NCBI GenBank assembly: GCA_023428465.1
Contig: JAEYXM010000121.1
Span: forward strand, 1 to 24,423
Length of the DNA: 24,423 bases
Source of the DNA: Actinomycetes bacterium
Lineage (GTDB): Bacteria > Actinomycetota > Actinomycetes > Actinomycetales > Cellulomonadaceae
Direction of reading: 5' to 3'
The translations under genes and the position numbers were made by a program. The notes under the pieces were generated by a model, which saw only the letters and a program-made list of their open reading frames with translations, made no database searches and was not told where the DNA came from. Position 1 is the first letter of the stretch, and every line of letters starts with the position of its first letter. Shown here in pieces: positions 8,161 through 14,059 of this stretch.

Positions 8161-9689
8161 CGGTTCGCACATCCTTCAGCACTCGTCACGGACTGCCGCC
8201 CGTCCGCACGGACGAGGTCGACCGTGATGCAGACCCGGTCCTCGCCGCCTGCGGGGACCAGGGCGGTGAGGTCCTCGACCACATGGGCCTCGGGGTCTTT
8301 GCCCGCCTCCGACCGCTTCCATACGAAGAAGTCGCCGTCCTGCGGGTCGGGGTTCGTCCAGGTGAACACGGCCTCCTCGGAGGCGATCCGGCCCTCGAGG
8401 TCGGCGGGCGGCGGGACGGCCAGCCGCAGCGTCGGCGTCGGCGTCGGGCCGGGCTCAGGGGTCGCGGCGTCGGAGGTGCCGAACGCGAGGACCCCCGCGG
8501 TCGCGAGCGCACCCACGGCGACCACGCCGGCCGCGATGCCCACGGGCCGGTGCCAGCCGGGGCGCTCCGGCTCGGGTGGCACCTCGGGAGCCTGCGGCGG
8601 CAGCCACGACTGCGGGATGCCCTCGACGAACGACGGCACGAGGGAGGGCGCGACGGCGATCGGGATCGACGACGCCGGGTCCGGCGGGGGCGGCGGGCCG
8701 TCGGGCGCGACCGCCACGACCGGCCGCAGGCGCGTGGCCTGGCCGTTGTCGGCGGGGTCGTCGTCGGCGGAGCCCGGCCACGTACCCGGTTCGCCGCCCG
8801 GCAGCGGCGGGTCCGCGTCGTCGGGCAGGTCGAGGGGCGTGAGGGGGAGGTTGAGGTGGGCCTCGACGGCCTGCAGGGCACGCGCGAACGCCAGCGCGGA
8901 GTGGAACCGGCGCGTGGGAACGCGGTCCATCGCGCGGGCGAGGGCCGCGTGCAGGCTGTCCGGCACGTCGGGGCGCCCGGTCGCCGGCAGCGGCGAGCGC
9001 TCGATGCGGGCGATGAGGTCCGCCGCGGTGTTCGGGCCGTCGGGCATCTCGAACGGGGACCGGCCCGCGAGCAGCGAGTAGACGGTCGCCGCGAGGGAGT
9101 ACACGTCGGAGCGCACGTCACCGTTCGGGTGCTCCGCGAGCAGCTCCGGCGGGGACCACGGGATCGACATCCCGATGGCGGTGCCGGTACTCCAGCCCGT
9201 CGTCGCCGCGATGCCGAAGTCGGTGAGCGCGGGCCAGCCGAAGTCCGTGACCAGCACGTTCGCGGGCTTGATGTCGCGGTGCAGGATGCCGGCGCGGTGC
9301 GCGGTCTCCACGGCCGAGGCCAGCCGGACGCCGATGCGCAGCACCTCGGGCACGCTCATGCGCTCCGAGCGGTACCGCCGGCCCAGGCCCGGGCGCGAGC
9401 AGTACTCCATGACGAGGTAGGGGCGGCCGTCAGGGGCGACGTCCGCCTGGAACACCGTGACGATCGACGGGTGGTGCGACAGGGTCGCCATGAGGTCGGC
9501 CTCGGCGCGGAAGCGCGAGCGCACGTCGTCGCCCAGCGAGCTGGCGAGCAGCACCTTGACCGCGACCGAGCGGCGCGGCATCTCCTGTGTGTACAGGAAG
9601 ACGTCGGCGAAGCCGCCCATGCCGAGGAGGCGGCCCGCCCGGAACCCCGGGATGACCGGCGGCTCCGAGGGCTCGCGGCGTGCGCTCAT
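8157..9689 (-). CDS. Membrane Ser/Thr protein kinase with extracellular FN3-like domain
   Basis: A 510-residue Hanks-type kinase. The kinase domain covers about residues 15-280: glycine loop GMGGFADV (23-30), catalytic-pair Lys45 in AVKV, probable Glu63 partner, catalytic loop HRDIKPAN (137-144, D139), DFG at 157-159, an activation loop rich in Thr/Ser (163-175), an SPPE in place of APE (179-182), and the DVYSLA helix (195-200). A Pro/Asp-rich juxtamembrane linker (about 285-380) leads to one membrane segment (382-403). The extracellular 105 residues look FN3-like (FTWTNP, FFVWKR) with Cys487 and Cys507, possibly a disulfide. There are no PASTA repeats. Its genes overlap by 4 bp with the FHA gene upstream and the giant FN3 gene downstream. 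It corresponds to the PFNA-cluster kinase (pkb2 in bifidobacteria), presumably signalling with the phosphatase and FHA protein encoded just before it. Kinase identity is certain; ligand and targets are unknown. Confidence 0.95.
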   Translation of the reverse strand: MSARREPSEPPVIPGFRAGRLLGMGGFADVFLYTQEMPRRSVAVKVLLASSLGDDVRSRFRAEADLMATLSHHPSIVTVFQADVAPDGRPYLVMEYCSRPGLGRRYRSERMSVPEVLRIGVRLASAVETAHRAGILHRDIKPANVLVTDFGWPALTDFGIAATTGWSTGTAIGMSIPWSPPELLAEHPNGDVRSDVYSLAATVYSLLAGRSPFEMPDGPNTAADLIARIERSPLPATGRPDVPDSLHAALARAMDRVPTRRFHSALAFARALQAVEAHLNLPLTPLDLPDDADPPLPGGEPGTWPGSADDDPADNGQATRLRPVVAVAPDGPPPPPDPASSIPIAVAPSLVPSFVEGIPQSWLPPQAPEVPPEPERPGWHRPVGIAAGVVAVGALATAGVLAFGTSDAATPEPGPTPTPTLRLAVPPPADLEGRIASEEAVFTWTNPDPQDGDFFVWKRSEAGKDPEAHVVEDLTALVPAGGEDRVCITVDLVRADGRQSVTSAEGCANR

Positions 9690-11131
9690 CCGCGCTCCAC
9701 CGTGAAGGTGATCCCGTCACCCACGTCGATGATGACACCGGGCAGGACGGCGACCGCCTCGCCCGGGTGCATGCGCTGCGGCAGGCCGTCGCGGACGAGG
9801 AGGACCCCGTTGGTGGAGTGCAGGTCCGTCACGACGACGTCCTCGCCCTCCTGGCGCACCTGCAGGTGGGTGCGCGAGATGTCGTTGTTCGGGCTCGGGA
9901 CGGTCACGAGCGTGGGGAGCCGGTCGTTCGTCACGCGCGACACCTGCGGTGCACGGCCCAGCAGGACCGGCCGGTCCAGGCCCACGACCTGACCCGTGGA
10001 GATGCGGATCCGCGCCGGGTTGGCCGGCGGCTGGACCGGGTCGGCCACGGGGACGCCGGCCCACGGCTCGCCGCGCAGCGCGGCGATGTCCTCGGTGAGG
10101 ATCGTCAAGCCGTCGTGGTCGTCGATCGCCGCGTCGAGCGTCGGCGTCGGGGAGACGACGGTGAACTCGAGGCCCTCGTCGTCGTCGGCGGCGTCGGCCT
10201 GCTCGGCGAAGGCGTCGCCGCCGGCGGGCGGCGGGACGCTCTCGGACGGGAACAGCGGTGCGGCGAGGAGGTCGGCGACGGACGAGCCGGCGTCGATCTC
10301 GATCTCGATCTCACCCTCGGGCTCCGGCTCGGCGTCCGCCTCGGGCTCCGGCGCGGGGTCGGCGACCGCCTCGGGCTCGGGCTCGGGCTCCGGCTCGAGC
10401 TCGGGCAGGACCTCGACCTGGACCTGCGCCTCGTCCTCGGGGTCCTCCGTCCCGGCCTCCGGCTGGACGTCCTCGGGCGCCTCTGGCTCGGCGTCGGGCG
10501 CCGGCTCGGGCTCGGCGTCGGGCTCGGCATCCGCGGGCACCTCGACCTCGGGCTCCGGCTCGGGCTCCGGCGCGACGTCGGCGGGGGCCTCGGCCTCCGC
10601 GGCAGGCGCCGCGACGTCCTCGACCACGGGCACCGCCACCGGCACGGCGGGCAGTGCGACGGCCTCCGCACCAGGCGCGGCAACGGGCTCGACAACGGCG
10701 TCGTCGGGCCGCGCCTCGACCACGACGGCCTTGACGACCGCCGCCACCACCTGCAGCGAGCCGCGCGTCTCAGGTGCCGCGTCCGGCGCGCTCACGGTCA
10801 CGGAGAGCACGCCGTCGAGGGTCTCCTCGACCCATGTCGTCGCGCGGCCGCCGGTGAGCTGCCACTCGCCCTCGGCCGTGCCGACGACGACGCGCGCGTC
10901 GCCACGGACGACGGCGTGCACCGTGTCGCCGCGCATCTTCACGAGCGCGAACGGCGGCATCGCGGCGATACCGGCACGGAGCATCGGCTGCAGCTGCGCG
11001 GCGACGTCGTCGCCCGCGCGCAGGGACGCCCACACCTCCTCGACGACCGACAGCTCCGTCGTCGGCGCGAGCAGCGCGACACGGCCATCCGTCACGAGCG
11101 CGAACCACTCGCCCGGCGTGTACCTGATCAT
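9686..11131 (-). CDS. FHA-domain phosphothreonine-binding protein with long Pro/Glu-rich linker
   Basis: A 481-residue protein in three parts. Residues 1-140 form a conserved-looking domain of unknown type (starting MIRYTPGEWFALV) without membrane segments. Residues about 145-370 are low complexity, with dense PEPEPE and acidic tracts at 185-280. Residues about 385-481 are an FHA domain with the phosphothreonine-binding hallmarks GR (392-393), S419-R-T-H422 and STNG (439-442). FHA domains bind phosphothreonine peptides, so this is the likely reader of phosphorylation by the kinase encoded next, whose ATG overlaps this stop. It is probably cytoplasmic. The ATG start overlaps the PP2C stop (ATGA). 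The low-complexity region would hold the two folded ends far apart. The FHA call is firm; the function of the N-terminal domain is not known to me. Confidence 0.92.
   Translation of the reverse strand: MIRYTPGEWFALVTDGRVALLAPTTELSVVEEVWASLRAGDDVAAQLQPMLRAGIAAMPPFALVKMRGDTVHAVVRGDARVVVGTAEGEWQLTGGRATTWVEETLDGVLSVTVSAPDAAPETRGSLQVVAAVVKAVVVEARPDDAVVEPVAAPGAEAVALPAVPVAVPVVEDVAAPAAEAEAPADVAPEPEPEPEVEVPADAEPDAEPEPAPDAEPEAPEDVQPEAGTEDPEDEAQVQVEVLPELEPEPEPEPEAVADPAPEPEADAEPEPEGEIEIEIDAGSSVADLLAAPLFPSESVPPPAGGDAFAEQADAADDDEGLEFTVVSPTPTLDAAIDDHDGLTILTEDIAALRGEPWAGVPVADPVQPPANPARIRISTGQVVGLDRPVLLGRAPQVSRVTNDRLPTLVTVPSPNNDISRTHLQVRQEGEDVVVTDLHSTNGVLLVRDGLPQRMHPGEAVAVLPGVIIDVGDGITFTVERG
10311..10580. repeat. 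Imperfect hexamer-rich low-complexity tract inside the FHA gene
   Basis: The plus strand shows many imperfect copies of ggctcg and ggctcc hexamers, which encode the Glu-Pro tract of the FHA protein. The densest part is around 10368-10405. Such tracts change length easily by slippage or recombination. Limits are approximate. Confidence 0.7.
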
Positions 11132-11955
11132 GACGATCCCTCCGCACGGGGAACAGTCGCCCCGTCGACCTCTTCGACCCAGTGCGTCGCCACGGCGAGG
11201 CGACCCGGGTCCTCCACGGTCAGCTCCATGTCCGTGTCCCCCGCCGCGGAGGCGACGTCCACGACGACCGCGCTGATGTTGTCCCGCCCGCCGGCGGCCA
11301 GAGCGCGCGAGACCAGCTGCTCCGCGGCCTCCTGCGGGTCCGTGACCTGGCGCAGGACCGCCGCGAGGTCGTCGTCGGACAGCTCGGTGGTCAGACCGTC
11401 GGTGCAGATGAGCAGGCGGTCCGCGCGGCCGGCGGGGATGAGCCAGTAGTCGGGCATCGGCATGGCGCGCGTCTCGATCGCGCGCGTGATGACGTGCCGG
11501 TGCGGGTGCGCGGCGGCCTGGGCCGGGTCGATCTCGCCGCGGTCCAGCAGGTCCTGGACGACCGAGTGGTCGACGCTGATCTGCTCGAGCTCGCCACCCG
11601 CCAGCCGGTACACGCGCGAGTCACCGACGTTGAAGACCAGCCAGTACTCGCCGCCGTCGTACGCGGCGATCGCCACGCCCGCGACAGTGGTGCCGGCCGT
11701 GCGACCCGCGGCGACCGTCTCCCGCAGGCGCAGCGCGGTGCGGCGGAAGCACTCGTGGATCTCGTCGGGGTCCGCAGCGCTCCGGCCCGCCAGATGGCCG
11801 AACTCCTCAACTGCGAGGCGACTCGCGACATCACCCGCGGCGTGGCCGCCCATACCGTCGGCCACGAGGAAGACCGGCGGGTACGCCAGCAGGGCGTCCT
11901 CGTTCAACCGCCGCACGATTCCACGGTCGGTAGCCGAGCCCCATGAGGTCCGCAC
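11128..11955 (-). CDS. PP2C-family Ser/Thr protein phosphatase
   Basis: A 275-residue metal-dependent phosphatase, about one PP2C catalytic domain (residues 1-240) plus a 35-residue tail. Metal-binding and family motifs are visible: N18-E19-D20, VADGMGGH (31-38, D33), GTT (88-90), GDSR (111-114), CTDGL (184-188, D186) and GGRDNIS (222-228, D225-N226). It would remove phosphate from Ser/Thr residues and probably opposes the kinase encoded two genes later. It has no membrane segment, unlike PstP-type phosphatases of mycobacteria. It is the first gene of the operon and has the only recognisable promoter. The start is GTG at 11955, with AGGGGAG at 11970-11964 and an 8 nt spacer. Its stop overlaps the FHA start as ATGA. 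Confidence 0.95.
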   Translation of the reverse strand: MRTSWGSATDRGIVRRLNEDALLAYPPVFLVADGMGGHAAGDVASRLAVEEFGHLAGRSAADPDEIHECFRRTALRLRETVAAGRTAGTTVAGVAIAAYDGGEYWLVFNVGDSRVYRLAGGELEQISVDHSVVQDLLDRGEIDPAQAAAHPHRHVITRAIETRAMPMPDYWLIPAGRADRLLICTDGLTTELSDDDLAAVLRQVTDPQEAAEQLVSRALAAGGRDNISAVVVDVASAAGDTDMELTVEDPGRLAVATHWVEEVDGATVPRAEGSS

Positions 11956-11963
11956 GCCGATTG

Positions 11964-11970
11964 CTCCCCT
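11964..11970 (-). promoter_or_regulatory. Ribosome binding site of the PP2C gene
   Basis: AGGGGAG on the minus strand, 8 nt before the GTG at 11955. It supports the GTG as the start of the first gene of the signalling operon. Confidence 0.6.
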
Positions 11971-12021
11971 GTCCGGTTTCCAGGCGCGCGCCGTCCTCGA
12001 CGTCGCGCCGACTTCGAAGGG

Positions 12022-12050
12022 TACCTAGGTTCAGGGGGGCGAAATGTCCA
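12022..12050 (-). promoter_or_regulatory. Sigma70-like promoter of the PP2C/FHA/kinase/FN3 operon
   Basis: The minus strand has TGGACA (12050-12045) and TAGGTA (12027-12022) separated by 17 nt, close to the TTGACA/TATAAT consensus with optimal spacing. The predicted start point is near 12015, giving a leader of about 60 nt to the GTG at 11955. The surrounding 70 bp is noticeably less GC-rich than the rest of the window. Prediction by eye only. Confidence 0.5.
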
Positions 12051-12154
12051 TGTCCGGAAACAGATCTGTCACCGAACGGGTGAAGTTCGCCACGTCCCCG
12101 GCGAGTCGCCGTGCACACGCCGCCGCGGCCCCACCGTGACCTCCGGTGCCGCGC

Positions 12155-13528
12155 TCAGCTGAAGTGCGGCGTCAGGTACGACGGCGGGTCCGTGTCGGTG
12201 GTCCCGCCGCCGGGGGCGTACGGGCTCCCCTCGTCGATCCGCCGCGCGATCCGCCGGAGCCGCTCGGCGATCAACGCGTCCTGCTCCTGCATCGCGGCGA
12301 CCGCGAGCCTGAGGTTCTCCGCCCCCTTCTCGACCTCCCACGCGAGGTCCTTCACGAGGCCGTACAGCACCTGGTTCATCGCCCAGAAGGCCTGGCTCGT
12401 GCCCTCCGGGCCGATCCCGAGCGAGGGGTGCCGGGTGAGGACCTGGGCAGTCGTGGTGCGCACGACCGCCGCGGCCACGACGTCGAGGCTCTGCGCGACC
12501 TCGGGCATGTAGATGGTGTAGACCTCCGACAGCAGCTCCGGCTCCAGGATCACCGTGTCCTCGAGGTCGTAGACCGGTGCCTGCGAGAGATCGAAGTAGG
12601 CCCGGTCGCGCTCGATGATGGCGAGGTTCTCCCGCAGGTTGTCCTCGATGAGCTGCTCCTCGGTGCGGATCCGCGTCGCGAGGAGGTCGAGCTGCAAGCG
12701 CAGCGCTTCGATCACGGCGTCGTATGAGCCGGGTGTGGAGGTCTTCTGCTCGTTCGCCCCCGACGAGGCCGCGCTGGACAGGAGGGTGACCGCGACACCC
12801 GCAAGGTCCATTGCCGTGCTCAAGCCGCCTGTGACGAACGCCTTGATGCCCCTGGCGACCGCACCGACGACGATCAGGACGTCCTGCCATTCGATGCCGT
12901 CGTCCGTGGCGACCCTCGCCATCGCGTCGCACGTCATGGCGAGCACGGCGTCCAGGTGGGTGCGCGCTTCCGTCCACAGGGACTCCTGTGCCACGAGCGC
13001 GGTGCAGCGGATCCAGGAGATGGCGCAGAACCCTCCGACGACTGCTCTCAGCTGGCCCAGGAACCGCGACTTGTAGGACGCGATGAACGTCCCGGCCATG
13101 TTGTCGAGGTTGGACTCGATGCGCTCGAGGCTGGCTGTCATCGGGCCCGCACCGGCGACGAACCCATCCGTTGCCGTAGCGGTGCCGGACAACGCGCTCG
13201 AGACCTGGCGGCACTCTCCCGTAAGGCTGTGAATCGCATCGGGGTCGGGGAGGGTCCGGAACGGTGCGACGAGAGAGTCGATGGTCTCCCGGATCTGAGC
13301 GAAGCACTCTTCGAACGCGGCCGTGTCAGCCAGCTCGCCGTCGATCGTCCACACGCCGCCGCCCTGGCCGCCTGGCGCCGGCCGGGTGACCCTGGACTCG
13401 CTCATGCTGTCGAACTTCAGGTAGTGCCCGTCGCGGCGCATGTAGCCCTGGTCGTGCATCCACGCGTCGATGGCGGAGCACTTGAGCCGCCCGACCAGGT
13501 CGTCTGAGATCCCGAGACTCTCAGCCAC
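12155..13528 (-). CDS. Unknown 457-residue, mostly helical protein
   Basis: I do not recognise the family. The N-terminal 45 residues (GRLKCSAIDAWMHDQGYMRR and following) look like a small separate unit. Residues about 60-200 are helical with several Cys, 215-252 is a Gly/Ala/Val-rich hydrophobic stretch that could be a membrane-inserting hairpin or a buried helix pair, 268-312 and 395-432 are long amphipathic, coiled-coil-like helices, and the last 25 residues are Gly/Pro/Thr-rich and probably disordered. There is no signal peptide and no catalytic motif that I can see. The helical layout with a hydrophobic centre loosely recalls WXG/LXG-type secreted proteins, but a WXG motif is absent. The start is GTG at 13528, with AAGGGGAG close upstream; the frame is open further but lacks protein-like sequence there. 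It overlaps the end of the upstream membrane-protein gene by 8 bp, so the two are probably co-expressed. Confidence 0.8.
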   Translation of the reverse strand: MAESLGISDDLVGRLKCSAIDAWMHDQGYMRRDGHYLKFDSMSESRVTRPAPGGQGGGVWTIDGELADTAAFEECFAQIRETIDSLVAPFRTLPDPDAIHSLTGECRQVSSALSGTATATDGFVAGAGPMTASLERIESNLDNMAGTFIASYKSRFLGQLRAVVGGFCAISWIRCTALVAQESLWTEARTHLDAVLAMTCDAMARVATDDGIEWQDVLIVVGAVARGIKAFVTGGLSTAMDLAGVAVTLLSSAASSGANEQKTSTPGSYDAVIEALRLQLDLLATRIRTEEQLIEDNLRENLAIIERDRAYFDLSQAPVYDLEDTVILEPELLSEVYTIYMPEVAQSLDVVAAAVVRTTTAQVLTRHPSLGIGPEGTSQAFWAMNQVLYGLVKDLAWEVEKGAENLRLAVAAMQEQDALIAERLRRIARRIDEGSPYAPGGGTTDTDPPSYLTPHFS

Positions 13529-13928
13529 GGCTCTCCCCTTCCGATGATGCCTCCGCCTCGCCTGCGACCTCCGGGCGACGGGCTGCCTCCCGGACGCTTC
13601 GGCGGACGACGACGGTCGCGACCGCGATCGCCGCGACGATGATGAGCGTCCGGCGGTCGTCCCGCGCGCCCTCGCACGCCCGGATGGCGATCTCCGTCGC
13701 CAGCGCGTTATCCCCTTCGTCGACGAGGTAGTCGTATTCGTGCAAGTAGGCGGCAACCGCCTCGACCTGGCTGTTGGTCAGCGGGTTGGAGAAGCCGATC
13801 TGCTCACGGAACTCCCCGATGGGCTCGCACCAGGCGATTCCCGTGTTGCCCAGACGCACGCCCGGCGGGACCAGGATGAGCAGCCCGAACCCGACCACCA
13901 CTAGCAACCACTGCCATGGCCGCGCCAT
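13521..13928 (-). CDS. Small two-TM membrane protein of unknown function
   Basis: A 135-residue protein not recognised as any family. A first hydrophobic segment (about residues 6-23, WQWLLVVVGFGLLILVPPG) is followed by a loop of about 65 residues containing two cysteines (in AWCEP and RACEG) and the segment FSNPLTNSQVEAVAAYLHEY. A second hydrophobic segment (TLIIVAAIAVATVVV) and a basic then acidic C-terminal tail follow. With a short N-terminus and the positively charged tail inside, the Cys loop should face outward and may be disulfide-bonded. Two adjacent ATGs exist (13931 and 13928); GGAGG ends 1 nt before the first and 4 nt before the second, so the second is preferred slightly. The gene overlaps the following unknown gene by 8 bp. 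The pair sits alone between the nuo operon and the signalling operon. Confidence 0.75.
   Translation of the reverse strand: MARPWQWLLVVVGFGLLILVPPGVRLGNTGIAWCEPIGEFREQIGFSNPLTNSQVEAVAAYLHEYDYLVDEGDNALATEIAIRACEGARDDRRTLIIVAAIAVATVVVRRSVREAARRPEVAGEAEASSEGESRG
13533..13542 (-). promoter_or_regulatory. Ribosome binding site deciding the start of the 457-residue gene
   Basis: The minus strand reads GGAAGGGGAG, 4 nt before the GTG at 13528 (8 nt from the GGAAGG part). It argues for this GTG over in-frame starts further upstream, whose intervening sequence is Arg/Ser-rich and not protein-like. Confidence 0.6.
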
Positions 13929-13956
13929 CATGCCTCCCCCCGAGGTTGACGCACGC

Positions 13957-13989
13957 GGGGACCCCAGCGGCTCGAGCCACGGCGCCGTG
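13957..13989. promoter_or_regulatory. Three adjacent palindromes upstream of the unknown two-gene unit
   Basis: Three perfect dyads lie in 33 bp: GGGG-A-CCCC (13957-13965), GGCTCGAGCC (13969-13978) and CACGGCGCCGTG (13978-13989). They sit 29-61 bp upstream of the predicted start at 13928, where an operator or leader structure would be expected. No convincing -10 box is visible nearby. GC-rich DNA makes short palindromes common, so the function is uncertain. Confidence 0.35.
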
Positions 13990-14015
13990 CCCGGATCCCG
14001 CGACAGTCCGCAACC

Positions 14016-14047
14016 GTCTCGCGGAGCGGCGCGGAGCGGCGCGAGAC
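14016..14047 (-). terminator. Putative terminator of the nuo/polyprenyl synthase operon
   Basis: A perfect 8 bp inverted repeat (GTCTCGCG at 14016-14023, CGCGAGAC at 14040-14047) flanks a 16 nt loop, starting 12 bp after the stop of the polyprenyl synthase. There is no U-tract, as is common in high-GC actinobacteria. Its position between two gene groups is the main support. Confidence 0.5.
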
Positions 14048-14059
14048 CGGGCCGCGGAT

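Larger units (their letters stand above)
11956..12154. other. Intergenic region before the PP2C operon
   Basis: About 200 bp between the 457-residue unknown gene and the phosphatase gene. It holds the predicted promoter and ribosome binding site, the perfect 8 bp palindrome CAGATCTG (12061-12068) 10 bp upstream of the -35 box, and a small 5 bp-stem hairpin (12069-12083). No convincing terminator with a U-tract is visible for the upstream gene. Confidence 0.5.

Noticed and set aside
8161..8172. An in-frame ATG at 8172 as start of the giant gene
   Set aside because: ATG at 8160 forms the ATGA overlap seen throughout the operon and has AAGGA at a workable distance; the 8172 start would place its binding site overlapping the codon.
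10311..10580. The repetitive tract as a CRISPR array or a minisatellite independent of coding
   Set aside because: There are no regular spacers, and the repeats keep the reading frame of the FHA gene and encode Glu-Pro units.
12069..12083. Small hairpin (TCACC, 5 nt loop, GGTGA) as a terminator for the 457-residue gene
   Set aside because: The stem is only 5 bp, it has no U-tract, and it lies more than 70 bp past the stop; too weak to call.
13529..13756. Upstream extension of the 457-residue protein to 13756
   Set aside because: The added residues are Arg/Ser/Thr-rich and lie in a shadow frame of the small membrane-protein gene; the GTG at 13528 has a clear ribosome binding site.
13990..14015. 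Possible -35 element TTGCGG (minus strand, about 14008-14013) for the unknown two-gene unit
   Set aside because: No acceptable -10 hexamer is found at 16-18 nt spacing, so I do not call a promoter.
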